This document shows, in pieces, positions 9,976 to 21,078 of a DNA stretch of 64,000 bases (the stretch's first letter is position 1; each line of letters begins with the position of its first letter). Source of the DNA: Sphingobacterium cavernae (lineage in GTDB: Bacteria > Bacteroidota > Bacteroidia > Sphingobacteriales > Sphingobacteriaceae). The DNA lies in contig NZ_VIQM01000054.1 in assembly GCF_008520265.1 (NCBI RefSeq), forward strand, positions 124,001 to 188,000, read 5' to 3'. The notes under the pieces are model-generated. The model did no database searches and was not told the DNA's origin. It saw nothing but the letters and a program-made list of their open reading frames with translations. A program made the position numbers and the translations under genes.

Positions 9976-10353
9976 ATGCTGAAATCACCTTTGTGTTTTG
10001 TGTTAAGTCTTCTACTAATTGTAGTGAATAATTTGCTGTTTAGCATGCACGAAAGCACAATTATGCATTGCATCCAAGTAATAGGGGGTATTTTGTTATG
10101 TTTTCATTTTACATGGAGTATGCTCAATATTACTTCTAGCTATTTTCCTAAAAAATTTGAGATACCTTTATTTATTACGTTTATCGTTGTTGCACGATCC
10201 ACAGAATCTATTATTCGGAAATCCTTAATTCGGTATTTTCCTGAATTTTATCAAGAATACAAATTGTATATTTTTGCTTTATCAATTCTCGTATTTCTAA
10301 CTGTTTTATATTTTCTACAAAAATCAATTAAGAAAATACAAGCTTCAAATTAA
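9976..10353 (+). CDS. Small integral membrane protein, unknown function
   Basis: A 125-residue protein with about four hydrophobic segments: residues 5-22, 34-52, 63-80 and 94-115. A positively charged loop (RKSLIRYF) and a lysine-rich C-terminus (KSIKKIQASN) fit a cytoplasmic tail. The size and layout recall PsiE-like proteins, but I do not recognise a family with confidence. It is last in the four-gene operon, and its stop overlaps the stop of the convergent acetyltransferase gene by 4 bp. Confidence 0.65.
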   Translation: MLKSPLCFVLSLLLIVVNNLLFSMHESTIMHCIQVIGGILLCFHFTWSMLNITSSYFPKKFEIPLFITFIVVARSTESIIRKSLIRYFPEFYQEYKLYIFALSILVFLTVLYFLQKSIKKIQASN

Positions 10354-10784
10354 AGCAGTTTAAACATTTCGCGATGCGGTCCTGCTGTGGGTATATCAAA
10401 TTCCTCAGACATAAATTCAAAACCATGGCTTTCGTAGAAAGGAAATGCATCGACACGGGCATTAAACCACAAATAATCAACATGCAGTTGGGTTTTGATA
10501 TGCACGATGGCTGCATGCAACAGTTGTGCTGCATAACCTTTGCGTCGATGATCAGGGTGTGTAGCCATACCTCTCAGACGATATGCGTCCTTAGGTAATT
10601 TACCGTGGTTATCTTTTTTACACGTCAAAATACAGACTAGCTGATTCTCTTCGGTAAAGAAGCCTAAGTGGAATGTTGAAGGATCATTGTCCCCATCAAA
10701 ATAAGATTCTTTGATAGGCAGTCCATTTCTAAGCACGGATGAGCGTAGGGGAATAGTATCTTCGGTCGTAATAAAACGGATCAT
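10350..10784 (-). CDS. GNAT-family N-acetyltransferase
   Basis: A 144-residue acetyl-CoA-dependent acyltransferase. The acetyl-CoA-binding motif A is RLRGMATHPDHRRKGYAAQLL near residues 69-89 (the Q/R-x-x-G-x-A loop is RRKGYA). Motif B ends in FPFYESHGFEFMSEEF near 115-130. Its start codon overlaps the gap stop in an ATGA-type 4-bp overlap, so the two genes are translationally coupled. The substrate is unknown. Confidence 0.85.
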   Translation of the reverse strand: MIRFITTEDTIPLRSSVLRNGLPIKESYFDGDNDPSTFHLGFFTEENQLVCILTCKKDNHGKLPKDAYRLRGMATHPDHRRKGYAAQLLHAAIVHIKTQLHVDYLWFNARVDAFPFYESHGFEFMSEEFDIPTAGPHREMFKLL

Positions 10785-11782
10785 CGCTGACTCAATTTTT
10801 GTAATATGTCCACCAATCTATTCGAATACCCAAATTCATTATCATACCAACCTACGACTTTTACAAGCCCGCCTACAATTGACGTCAATTGCGCATCAAA
10901 AACACAGGAATACGGATTGTTAATTATATCAACTGAAACTATTGGGTCTTCTGTGTAGTATAATACCTGTTTCAATTCGTGCATTGAAGCAGCTTTGAAT
11001 TTGGCATTAATTTCTTCTACTGTAGTTTGCTCTCGCAATGTACAGGTGAAATCGGTCAATGAACCATTCAACACCGGTACACGAATGCCAGCACCGCCCA
11101 ACTTTCCTTCCAAATGCGAAAATACATTTGTAATAGCTTTAGCAGCTCCCGTGCTTGTCGGAATAATCGATGATGATGCTGCGCGTGCACGACGTAAATC
11201 GCGATGAGGGGCATCATGCAAATTTTGATCACCTGTCATCGAGTGTACTGTCGTGATATATCCGTCTTTTATTCCCCAATTTTCATCCAAAATTTTGACC
11301 AAAGGAGCAACGTTATTAGTTGTACAAGATGCGTTCGAAAAAATTGGTGCTGTCCAATCAAAGTCTGAATCATTGATTCCAAGTACGACTGTTGGAATTT
11401 CTCTGTCTGGTGAGGGTGCAGAAATTATAACTTGTTTCGCTCCAGCAGAAATATGTTGAGAAGCTTTTTCTTTCGTTGTAAAATGTCCTGTAGATTCAAC
11501 CACAACATCTACTTGAAGATATTGCCAAGGTAAATCTATTGGACTTTTTTCCTGGGTAACCAAAATTTTGTGCGCATCGATATAAAGATGGTTTTCATCA
11601 AACGTGACCTCACCTTCGAACGGTCCGTGAACGGAATCATACTTAAACAAATGCGCTAGGGTAGATGTGCTTGTTAAATCATTAATAGCAACAACATCAA
11701 TATTTTGCAAATTTCTTTTGAGCAAATTGCGAAGCGTATGTCTTCCAATTCGCCCAAAACCATTTATTGCTATTCTCATCAA
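10781..11782 (-). CDS. gap: Glyceraldehyde-3-phosphate dehydrogenase (type I)
   Basis: A 333-residue NAD-dependent dehydrogenase of glycolysis. The Rossmann start INGFGRIGR is at residues 5-13, the active-site cysteine lies in SNASCTTN near residue 150, the catalytic histidine is in TTVHSMTGDQ near 175, and the C-terminal WYDNEFGYSNR segment is intact. The residues after the cysteine read CTTNNVAP rather than the usual CTTNCLAP. It is the middle gene of a minus-strand operon, 1 bp after the upstream lipoprotein gene and overlapping the acetyltransferase gene by 4 bp. Because of this context it may be a secondary gap paralogue. Confidence 0.93.
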   Translation of the reverse strand: MMRIAINGFGRIGRHTLRNLLKRNLQNIDVVAINDLTSTSTLAHLFKYDSVHGPFEGEVTFDENHLYIDAHKILVTQEKSPIDLPWQYLQVDVVVESTGHFTTKEKASQHISAGAKQVIISAPSPDREIPTVVLGINDSDFDWTAPIFSNASCTTNNVAPLVKILDENWGIKDGYITTVHSMTGDQNLHDAPHRDLRRARAASSSIIPTSTGAAKAITNVFSHLEGKLGGAGIRVPVLNGSLTDFTCTLREQTTVEEINAKFKAASMHELKQVLYYTEDPIVSVDIINNPYSCVFDAQLTSIVGGLVKVVGWYDNEFGYSNRLVDILQKLSQR

Positions 11783-11783
11783 C

Positions 11784-12416
11784 TTATTTAGTGTATTCTG
11801 TTATAATAAAATCGATTTTTTTCTCGCCATCCCAATGCGATTGCAACTTTCCTTCAGCTGTATAGACATAGTTCGCAGGGAATTGCTTTGGAACATGTAT
11901 TTTTTGGATGAAATCTTGATTTCTGTCGTATAATACTTCCACATTTGGTTTACCACCTAATTCTTTACCAAAAGTATCTAGGAAGTTAGCCATCAAAGCA
12001 GGATCGTTCATGGAAACGAAATAGATGTTGATGTTCTTAAGTTTATCGTAGTTTTTGCCTAATTGACCTGCTTCTACTTGACAGTGTCCACAGTTTGGAT
12101 CAAATAAAATAAATGCCGTTTTTTTTCCTTTTGGAATATCTTGATTTGTAAAAGAAATACCGGATTTTACTTTATAGAATTTGAATTCAGGTAGAATTTG
12201 AGCTGGGGATTTTTGAGATAGTTCCTCAATTTTTTGTTGTTGTTCTGATTGAGAAGGGCTATGGTTGTGCGCACTGTGATCGTGTCCTGCATGATCGTGA
12301 CCATCATGATTTTCTACGTTTTCACTCGCATTAGTGTTCGAATTAGAAGAATTTGAGCAACTCGAAAATCCAAGTACAGTGCTAAGTAGTAGAGTTGAAA
12401 GCATCAATTTTTTCAT
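11784..12416 (-). CDS. Thioredoxin-fold lipoprotein with His-rich linker (TlpA/AhpC-TSA like)
   Basis: A 210-residue envelope lipoprotein. The signal peptide ends in the lipobox GFSSC near residue 20. A histidine/aspartate-rich linker with repeated HDHAGHDHSAHNH (residues about 38-52) follows, which could bind metal. The thioredoxin-like domain carries the active-site pair CGHC (segment DPNCGHCQVEAG) near residue 105. It probably catalyses periplasmic thiol-disulfide exchange. It is first in an operon with gap and an acetyltransferase gene, an unusual pairing. The upstream 130 bp holds the promoter region and the shared secDF terminator. Confidence 0.8.
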   Translation of the reverse strand: MKKLMLSTLLLSTVLGFSSCSNSSNSNTNASENVENHDGHDHAGHDHSAHNHSPSQSEQQQKIEELSQKSPAQILPEFKFYKVKSGISFTNQDIPKGKKTAFILFDPNCGHCQVEAGQLGKNYDKLKNINIYFVSMNDPALMANFLDTFGKELGGKPNVEVLYDRNQDFIQKIHVPKQFPANYVYTAEGKLQSHWDGEKKIDFIITEYTK

Positions 12417-12494
12417 ATAAATAGTTATTTACGCAAATCTATAAAAAATATATTGTCTTGATGGATTACAGTTTATTTATGATGAATTTGTGAT

Positions 12495-12535
12495 AAACGA
12501 AAACGGGCTACCTTTTGGATAGCCCGTTTTCGTTT
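12495..12535. terminator. Terminator hairpin after secDF
   Basis: A long stem with arms AAACGAAAACGGGCTA and TAGCCCGTTTTCGTTT and a 9-base loop, T-rich on both sides. It lies 15 bp after the secDF stop on the minus strand and would also block plus-strand read-through. Confidence 0.85.
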
Positions 12536-12549
12536 ATAGAATCTCCTAA

Positions 12550-15537
12550 TTACGGAGTTACAACTTTAGCTTCTGCTGTTCTTGGTTTAGCAATATTAGC
12601 GTTGTTTTTACCTAAATCATATACAGATGGCGCTGCCAACATAATAGATGAGTATGTACCTACAACGATACCAACTAAGATAGCAAATGCAAATCCTCGG
12701 ATAACTTCACCACCAAAAATAAATAATACAACTAACACGAAAATAAGTGTTAATGATGTGATAATCGTACGGCTTAAAGTAGTGTTAATCGCGTTATTGA
12801 TAACTTCACCAAAGCTTTTGTGTAAGCCAGCGGATTTGTTGATATCTTCACGGATACGGTCAAACACAACCACTGTATCATTCACAGAGTAACCCAGTAC
12901 CGTAAGGAATGCCGCTACAAAGTGTTGATCAATATCCAATGAGAATGGAACGATACCGTCAAGAATAGAGAACAATCCTAACAAGATCAAACCATCATGT
13001 ATTGTCGCGATAGCAGCTCCTGCTGAATATTGCCATTTGTGGAAACGAACTAAGATGTATACAGCGATAATTAAAATAGCAATAACCGCTGACCATCCTG
13101 CTCTTTCTGTAATATCTGATGCAATCGAAGGACCTACTTTCTGTGAAGAAAGGATTTCGTAGTTATTACCAGATACTTTAGATAATCCAGAGTTTAGTTT
13201 CGCTAATACTTCCGCATCCGCTTCATCTGAAGTCTCTTCGATATGGTAAGTAGTCGTTACACGTACTTGATTCGAGCTACCAAAAGTTTTAACCTCTGTA
13301 GAAGATTGAAATACCTCATCTAAGTTCTTACGAACATCTTCTAAGTTAACATTTTGATCATAACGAACAGTATATGTACGTCCACCTTGAAAATCTACCC
13401 CTAACGAGAATCCCTTTGTGAATATAGATATCAATGAAATAGCTACTGCTACTAAAGATATGATGTAATAAACTTTACGTTTTTTAATAAACTGATAATT
13501 AGCACCAAGTAAAGTGTTAGCTGACCAAGGGTAAGAAACGCTTACTTTCATTTCTCTTGTCAACATGAATTCGAAAATCAAGCGAGAAATAAAGATTGAA
13601 GTGAATAATGATGTAATAATACCAACCATTAATGTTGTAGCAAAACCTAAGATAGGTCCAGATCCAAAGAAGAATAATACAACACCAACTAAAAACGTAG
13701 TAATTTGTGAGTCTAAGATGGAAGACATCGCGTGCTTGTAACCTTCTTCTATAGCTTGCTTAATGTTTTTGCCATTACGGATTTCTTCACGAATACGCTC
13801 GTATATAAGTACGTTAGCATCTACTGCAGTACCCATTGTCAATACGATACCCGCAATACCTGGTAAAGTCAATACAGCATTCAGCGAAGCCAAAATACCC
13901 ATCAAGAAGAATACGTTGAAAATAACGGCAATGTTAGCAGCCCATCCCGCACGGTTGTAATAAGCAACCATAAATAACATTACAACAACTACAGCAATAA
14001 GAGATGAGTTAAGACCTGCGTCAATAGCTGCTTGACCCAATGAAGGACCTACGATTGCTTCTTCTACGATTTTCGCCGTAGTCGGTAGACGACCAGACTT
14101 CAATACGTTTGCTAAATCTTTAGTGTCTTCAATAGTGAAGTTTCCAGAAATAGAAGAATTACCGCCTGCGATTTCAGTTTGTACAGTAGGGGCTGAGTAT
14201 ACTACATTATCTAGTACAATTGCAATAGCCTCTTTCTTTTGTGCTGCTTTAGCAGTTACTCTACGCCATTCTTTAGCACCGTATGAATTCATTTTCATAC
14301 TTACTACAGGAGAATTTGTTTGTGGGTCAAATTCATCTCTAGCATCAGTAATAACATCGCCAGATAATACAGAACCTGTCTCACCTGCACCAACTTTGAT
14401 AGCATATAATGATAATGATTCAGCATTAGATTCTGGTTTTACAGCCCAAAGTAATTTAAGGTTAGCAGGAATCAATGCTTTAACTTCAGGTCTAGCAAAA
14501 TATGCATTAACCTTAGCTGTATCTTTTAAAGCTGCTGACCCTACAAGTGGTCCAGGAATTAATTCTGGTTGTCCTGTTGGTCCTTGGTATACAGCAGGGT
14601 ATAATACACTGAATAGTGGATTTTGTGCTGTTAAATTTGCAAGAGCTGCTGATGAATCAGATGATGCAGATTTATTGCCTCCAAGGTTAGCTAATAGTTT
14701 TTCTTTTTTCGTAGTGTCAGCTACTGTAGAATCTGTTTTCGCTACTTCCTTGTCTGTCGATTTTAAAGAAGTCGCTAATGTAGTGTTGATACTATTCAAA
14801 ACACCGTGAACTTCTACATTATTGTAAGTTTCGAAGAATTCTAATTTTGCAGAACCTTGTAATAATTTACGCACACGATCCGCATCGTTAACACCCGGTA
14901 ATTCAATTAAAATACGGTTAGTACCTTGTTGAATTTGAATGTTTGGAGATGCAACACCAAATTTATCAATACGTGTACGCAATACTTTAAATGAGTTTTG
15001 GATTGCGTTATCAGCTTCAACTTGTAAGAATTTCTTAACGTCAGCTTCTGAGCTGCTATTGTTGATAAATGTTGAATTATCTTTAGTTGCGAAAAATGAA
15101 GCTAATGATGCAGAAGCACCTGTTGCTTTATATTCATCGATAAATAAATCAACAACTGATTTGTTTGATGATTTGCTCTTTTGAATTGCAGTGTTTAACG
15201 CTGTATTGAATTTTTCATCTTTAGTGTTATTCGCTAAGTTACGAATCAACTCATCCAATGAAATTTCCATTGTTACGTTCATACCACCCTTTAGGTCTAG
15301 ACCTAGTGGCAACTCTTGTGCTTTACATTCTCTGTAGGTAAATTTAGCTACGCCTAAATTATATACTACTTCACCAGCGATAGAATCTAAATATGCTTTT
15401 TCTTTGGTGATATCTCCACCAGCGTATGCTTGTGCATCACGCTCTACTTTCCTAGTTACAAATGTAAATGATAACGCATAAAGACAGGCTACTGTCAGTA
15501 CGGCTACCAAAAATTTAATCAGCCCTTTGCTCTGCAT
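12550..15537 (-). CDS. secDF: Protein translocase subunit SecDF (fused)
   Basis: A 995-residue fusion of SecD and SecF, the proton-driven accessory of the SecYEG translocon. The N-terminal SecD half has one transmembrane helix, a large periplasmic region (LPLGLDLKGGMNV near residue 78; ILIELPGVNDADRVRKLL near 210) and a six-helix domain with GTAVDANVLIYERIREE near 590. The SecF half starts near 690 (GFSLGVDFQGGRTY) and has GYSVNDTVVVFDRIRED near 900. Fused SecDF is the normal form in Bacteroidota. The Ala/Ser-rich segment around residues 250-320 is a family-typical insertion. It is monocistronic, with a TAnnTTTG-type promoter element upstream. Confidence 0.96.
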   Translation of the reverse strand: MQSKGLIKFLVAVLTVACLYALSFTFVTRKVERDAQAYAGGDITKEKAYLDSIAGEVVYNLGVAKFTYRECKAQELPLGLDLKGGMNVTMEISLDELIRNLANNTKDEKFNTALNTAIQKSKSSNKSVVDLFIDEYKATGASASLASFFATKDNSTFINNSSSEADVKKFLQVEADNAIQNSFKVLRTRIDKFGVASPNIQIQQGTNRILIELPGVNDADRVRKLLQGSAKLEFFETYNNVEVHGVLNSINTTLATSLKSTDKEVAKTDSTVADTTKKEKLLANLGGNKSASSDSSAALANLTAQNPLFSVLYPAVYQGPTGQPELIPGPLVGSAALKDTAKVNAYFARPEVKALIPANLKLLWAVKPESNAESLSLYAIKVGAGETGSVLSGDVITDARDEFDPQTNSPVVSMKMNSYGAKEWRRVTAKAAQKKEAIAIVLDNVVYSAPTVQTEIAGGNSSISGNFTIEDTKDLANVLKSGRLPTTAKIVEEAIVGPSLGQAAIDAGLNSSLIAVVVVMLFMVAYYNRAGWAANIAVIFNVFFLMGILASLNAVLTLPGIAGIVLTMGTAVDANVLIYERIREEIRNGKNIKQAIEEGYKHAMSSILDSQITTFLVGVVLFFFGSGPILGFATTLMVGIITSLFTSIFISRLIFEFMLTREMKVSVSYPWSANTLLGANYQFIKKRKVYYIISLVAVAISLISIFTKGFSLGVDFQGGRTYTVRYDQNVNLEDVRKNLDEVFQSSTEVKTFGSSNQVRVTTTYHIEETSDEADAEVLAKLNSGLSKVSGNNYEILSSQKVGPSIASDITERAGWSAVIAILIIAVYILVRFHKWQYSAGAAIATIHDGLILLGLFSILDGIVPFSLDIDQHFVAAFLTVLGYSVNDTVVVFDRIREDINKSAGLHKSFGEVINNAINTTLSRTIITSLTLIFVLVVLFIFGGEVIRGFAFAILVGIVVGTYSSIMLAAPSVYDLGKNNANIAKPRTAEAKVVTP

Positions 15538-15614
15538 TTTCTTAATCGTCTATTAATTTGATATAGTTTATGTTTTTATTACGATGTAATGATAAAAATA
15601 TTTACCAAGATTCG

Positions 15615-15622
15615 CAAAGGTA
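15615..15622 (-). promoter_or_regulatory. Candidate -7 box of the secDF promoter
   Basis: On the minus strand the sequence reads TACCTTTG, matching the Bacteroidota -7 consensus TAnnTTTG, about 78 bp upstream of the secDF start. No good -33 TTTG lies at the expected distance. Confidence 0.5.
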
Positions 15623-15714
15623 TAAAAAAAATAGAGAAAGAGAATAATTGAAATATAAGATTAACTATGTAAGGGCTATATAGTTATCAAAAGAGAAAAA
15701 GAGAAAAAAATTAT

Positions 15715-15740
15715 AAAAGGGAATCCTAGGATTCCCTTTT
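15715..15740 (-). terminator. Terminator of the small outer membrane protein gene
   Basis: A perfect 26-bp palindrome with arms AAAAGGGAATCC and GGATTCCCTTTT, 15 bp after the stop. On the minus strand it is followed by ATAATTTTTTT. Confidence 0.85.
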
Positions 15741-15754
15741 AAATAAATGTTTTA

Positions 15755-16231
15755 TTATCTTAAAACATATTTAACACCAAATGTAAATCCATCGCCATGG
15801 AATCCAGTATCGTGATTTAAACCTAAATATGGTTTATAATCTAAATGCAATGCGATCGGGATTGTAGGGATTTTATATTCTAGACCTACTTGCGGACGAA
15901 GACCGATTAATGTGTGACCATCTCCGTCACCTGACCAAAAACCAACTTGTGCTCCGACACCAGCATACCAGTGAAGACCTTCAGCACCATTAATAGGTCT
16001 TTCGTATTGCCAATCTGCACCTAATGAAACCCATTTATTATTAAATGCTGCTTGTAATTGAAGTGCTTGAGGACCTTGTAAAGCTGTTTTAAACTGAACT
16101 CCAACGTTCGAGCCATCATTTCCATCAAATACAACACCTAATGCTGACTTGAAAGGTGTCTGTGCTTTAGCTTCGTTAGCTCCTACAGTTAATGCAACAA
16201 TTGCGATTAGGGGTAAAAATAGTTTTTTCAT
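15755..16231 (-). CDS. Small outer membrane beta-barrel protein
   Basis: A 158-residue protein with a signal peptide cleaved probably after NEAKAQ (residue 24). Alternating aromatic and polar strands follow: residues 30-35 ALGVVF, 68-75 SLGADWQY, 88-97 WYAGVGAQVG, 110-120 LRPQVGLEYK. The C-terminus FGVKYVLR is barrel-like. This suits an eight-stranded OmpA/OmpX-like barrel. No ligand or enzymatic residue is recognised. It is a single gene with its own strong terminator. Confidence 0.7.
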   Translation of the reverse strand: MKKLFLPLIAIVALTVGANEAKAQTPFKSALGVVFDGNDGSNVGVQFKTALQGPQALQLQAAFNNKWVSLGADWQYERPINGAEGLHWYAGVGAQVGFWSGDGDGHTLIGLRPQVGLEYKIPTIPIALHLDYKPYLGLNHDTGFHGDGFTFGVKYVLR

Positions 16232-18014
<1,783 letters not shown>

Positions 18015-18041
18015 TATTAGTTTATTTACAAATATTTTTAT

Positions 18042-18070
18042 AAAGCCTAGAATTTATCTAGGCTTTATTT
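18042..18070 (+). terminator. Terminator of guaB
   Basis: Arms AAAGCCTAG and CTAGGCTTT around AATTTAT, then ATTTGTTTT, 27 bp after the guaB stop. Confidence 0.85.
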
Positions 18071-18140
18071 GTTTTGTGGGTGAATATTTTTAAATTAGTT
18101 GAATAAGTAATCAGTTTATAATCACTAATTCAATTTTACT

Positions 18141-18257
18141 ATGGGAAAAGGAGATAAAAAGACAACGCGTGGAAAAATTATAATGGGTTCTTATGGAAAG
18201 AAGCGGCCGGGTAAAACGGGTTCGCGAAATAAAGATGACGCTAAGAAATCCGAATAA
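18141..18257 (+). CDS. Small ribosomal subunit protein bTHX
   Basis: A 38-codon gene. The product starts MGKGDKKTTRGKI and continues GSYGKKRPGKTGSR, very basic with a charged C-terminus DDAKKSE. This matches the short bTHX (Thx) proteins that sit in the head of the 30S subunit in Thermus and in Bacteroidota, whose hallmark is MGKGD-K-(T/S)-RGKI-GS(Y/F)G-RP. The ATG at 18141 is followed by an uninterrupted frame to TAA at 18255-18257, and a strong terminator follows directly, supporting a real transcript end. It lies between guaB and ppc with its own terminator on each side. Confidence 0.85.
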   Translation: MGKGDKKTTRGKIIMGSYGKKRPGKTGSRNKDDAKKSE

Positions 18258-18290
18258 GAAAGCAACCTTTTAAAGGTTGCTTTCTTGTTT
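18257..18290 (+). terminator. Terminator of the bTHX gene
   Basis: Arms AGAAAGCAACCTT and AAGGTTGCTTTCT around a 3-4-base loop, then TGTTTCT. It begins on the last base of the stop codon. Confidence 0.85.
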
Positions 18291-18373
18291 CTAGATTATT
18301 ATAATTTTACATTAAAACTTGTGTTTTAATTTTATTTTCGTAAAAAAAAGCTTTAAAAAATATAAATTTTATA

Positions 18374-18381
18374 TACATTTG
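18374..18381 (+). promoter_or_regulatory. Candidate -7 box of the ppc promoter
   Basis: TACATTTG matches TAnnTTTG, 50 bp upstream of the ppc start. No clear -33 TTTG is present. Confidence 0.45.
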
Positions 18382-18431
18382 GAGCTAAATAGTATAAATT
18401 ATACCTACACCAAGATATTAAAACAGTCATA

Positions 18432-21008
18432 ATGAAATTAAGTCAAAAGCAAGTCGTATTTGAAAATGAGGTTTTAACGAGATTCGATCTATTTAAAAGT
18501 TTATTTTTAACACTTCCATTTCAAAGAGTAAAGCATACAGGTACATTGTTGCCATTTTTTGCGGCACACTGTGAAAAAGGTGTGGAGCAACATCTTGCAC
18601 CCGAACATATTATTGATAGTTTTTTTGGTCAATATGAGCAGTACGTACAAGAGAATGATCGTATTGATTTATTGTTTCGTATAGTCCAATATATTGAAAG
18701 ACAAGTTGTATTATTTGATGCGATTGAAGATTCTTCTTTTCAGGCATTAGGTAAAACGGATGAAACAGCGGGTTTGGATTCGCTTTTCAAATTGGCGCAA
18801 ATGGATCCGAAGTTAAAGAAACGTATAGCAGAGAAATTGAAAGATTTTTCAGTGCGTTTGGTGTTGACTGCGCATCCAACTCAATTTTATCCTGGTGAAG
18901 TGTTAGGTATAATCAATGACTTGATTGAAGCAATTAAAAATAATGATATACCAAATATCAATTTGCTATTGCAACAACTGGGTAAAACACCATTTATTAA
19001 AAAGCAAAAACCAACTCCTGTTGATGAGGCAGCAAGTTTAGCTTGGTATTTGGAAAATGTTTTTTATAAAGTTACTTCGAGTATTCAATCCAAGATTGAT
19101 AATGAGTTGGAGCTATCTTCTGACGAAGTGAAGCAATTAATAGAATTGGGTTTTTGGCCAGGAGGGGATCGAGATGGAAACCCTAACGTGACGGTAGAAA
19201 GCACCAGGAAAGTTGCGACAATGTTGCGTACTATACTTTTTAGATGCTATTATCGTGATTTTAGAGTTGTCAAAAGAAGAATTACGTTCCGAGGAGTAGA
19301 GCAGTATTTGGATAATTTGCAAGAATTATTGTACAATAACAGCTTTAATCCTGTTGAAAATCCAGTCGATGAAACGAATAGAATATTAGAGAATCTAAAT
19401 AATATCAAAGATGTCTTGAATAATTACCATAATGGTTTATTCGTAGAACTTGTCGAAGATTTGATTCGCAAAGTGAATACATTTGGCTGTTTTTTCACCA
19501 CATTAGATATTCGTCAGGATAGTTCGATTTTGAGAAATACAGTAAGCTATTTAGTTGAGAATTTTGATGCTAAAACAGGTTTAAAATCAGAAGATTTAAA
19601 CGCCTCAGAGGCAGACAAACAAAAAGCTTTCAAGTTTAATGAAGAAGATCTTGAGTTATCGAGCGAAGCAGATCCATTAGTTCAAGATACATTAGGCGTG
19701 ATTCGTTTGCTGAAAGATATTCAAGCATCGGGTAGCGAACGTGCAGCACAGCGTTTTATTATTTCAAACTGCCAACAAGCTTCTGATATTCTTGGGTTGA
19801 TGCAATTATTCTTGTGGCAAGGATGGAAAAAAGATACGTTGACAATCGACTTCGTTCCTTTATTCGAGACAGTAGATGACTTGTCAAGAGCGCGTAGTGT
19901 GATGAAGGCTTTATACACCAATAAAGCATACGCTACACATCTTAAAAAACGAGGAAATAAACAAAGTATCATGTTGGGTTTCTCTGATAGTACCAAAGAT
20001 GGTGGTTATTTGATGGCAAACTGGTCTATTTACAAAGCTAAAATTGAATTAACTGCTTTGGCACGTGAATATGATGTTGATTTAGTGTTCTTCGATGGTC
20101 GTGGTGGTCCTCCAGCACGTGGTGGAGGTAAGACTCAACGTTTTTATGCTGCGATGGGTGGTGAAATTGAAAACAAACACATTCAATTAACCATTCAAGG
20201 ACAAACGATTAGTAGTCAATATGGTTCGTTAGATACAGCACAATATAATATAGAGCAATTATTACATGCAGGATTGATTTCTGAAATCAAACAAAATAGT
20301 AGTGATACGCTTACCGAGAAACAAAAAAGTGTGATTGATGATATGGCGGCAGAGAGTCATCGTAAATTTATGACGTTGCGCAATCATCCACAGTTTTTGA
20401 AATATTTGGAAAAATTAAGTCCATTAAAAGCGTTGTCCTCTATCAATATCAGCAGTAGGCCGGTGAAACGTAATTCGGACAAAGAGTTAAGATTACAAGA
20501 TTTACGCGCAATTTCATTCGTGACTTCTTGGAGTCAGCTAAAACAAAATATTCCTGGTTTCTTCGGAGTAGGAAGTGCGTTGGAATGGGCTGAAGAAAAT
20601 AATATGTGGTCTTATGTTCGTAATTTGTATCAAACATCTGGATTCTTCAACACGTTAATTGACAACTGTATGATGTCTATGACAAAATCGAATTTTGACA
20701 TTACGGCATACATGAAAGATGATAAAGAGTTTGGTGAATTTTGGACAATGTTGCATGAGGAATACAAAAAAACAAAAGCATATTTGTTGAAACTGAGTAA
20801 TTCAGAAATGTTGATGCAAAATTATCCTGTGGAAAGAGCTTCCATTTTGGAGCGAGAAAAGATTGTGTTGCCGCTTTTAATTATTCAACATTATGCGATC
20901 CGAGCTATTGATGGAAATAATTTAAATGAGGAGCAACAAGAAATTTATAGAAAGATAATTGGTCGTACCATATATGGTGTGGTGAATGCAGGGAGGAATT
21001 TAGCATAA
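18432..21008 (+). CDS. ppc: Phosphoenolpyruvate carboxylase
   Basis: An 858-residue anaplerotic enzyme that adds bicarbonate to PEP to give oxaloacetate. Signature segments are all present: VLTAHPTQFYPGE near residue 142 (catalytic histidine), GFWPGGDRDGNPNVT near 237, the loop FFDGRGGPPARGGG near 555 and QGQTISSQYGS near 593. The C-terminus NAGRNLA is a variant of the usual end of the family. It is slightly shorter than the E. coli enzyme. It is probably monocistronic or transcribed with the small lipoprotein gene 70 bp downstream, which has its own promoter-like box. Confidence 0.96.
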   Translation: MKLSQKQVVFENEVLTRFDLFKSLFLTLPFQRVKHTGTLLPFFAAHCEKGVEQHLAPEHIIDSFFGQYEQYVQENDRIDLLFRIVQYIERQVVLFDAIEDSSFQALGKTDETAGLDSLFKLAQMDPKLKKRIAEKLKDFSVRLVLTAHPTQFYPGEVLGIINDLIEAIKNNDIPNINLLLQQLGKTPFIKKQKPTPVDEAASLAWYLENVFYKVTSSIQSKIDNELELSSDEVKQLIELGFWPGGDRDGNPNVTVESTRKVATMLRTILFRCYYRDFRVVKRRITFRGVEQYLDNLQELLYNNSFNPVENPVDETNRILENLNNIKDVLNNYHNGLFVELVEDLIRKVNTFGCFFTTLDIRQDSSILRNTVSYLVENFDAKTGLKSEDLNASEADKQKAFKFNEEDLELSSEADPLVQDTLGVIRLLKDIQASGSERAAQRFIISNCQQASDILGLMQLFLWQGWKKDTLTIDFVPLFETVDDLSRARSVMKALYTNKAYATHLKKRGNKQSIMLGFSDSTKDGGYLMANWSIYKAKIELTALAREYDVDLVFFDGRGGPPARGGGKTQRFYAAMGGEIENKHIQLTIQGQTISSQYGSLDTAQYNIEQLLHAGLISEIKQNSSDTLTEKQKSVIDDMAAESHRKFMTLRNHPQFLKYLEKLSPLKALSSINISSRPVKRNSDKELRLQDLRAISFVTSWSQLKQNIPGFFGVGSALEWAEENNMWSYVRNLYQTSGFFNTLIDNCMMSMTKSNFDITAYMKDDKEFGEFWTMLHEEYKKTKAYLLKLSNSEMLMQNYPVERASILEREKIVLPLLIIQHYAIRAIDGNNLNEEQQEIYRKIIGRTIYGVVNAGRNLA

Positions 21009-21049
21009 TACTAATTCTGAAACTTTTAAGAAGTTTGTCATATATTTTA

Positions 21050-21057
21050 TACTTTTG
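21050..21057 (+). promoter_or_regulatory. Candidate -7 box before the His-rich lipoprotein gene
   Basis: TACTTTTG fits TAnnTTTG, 21 bp upstream of the start codon. The nearest upstream TTTG is too close to be a normal -33 element. Confidence 0.35.
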
Positions 21058-21078
21058 TGTTCGATAAATTGAATAAAC

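Noticed and set aside
14123..14809. A 228-codon open frame opposite secDF
   Set aside because: It lies wholly inside the well-conserved secDF gene in another frame, with no start signals or recognisable domain.
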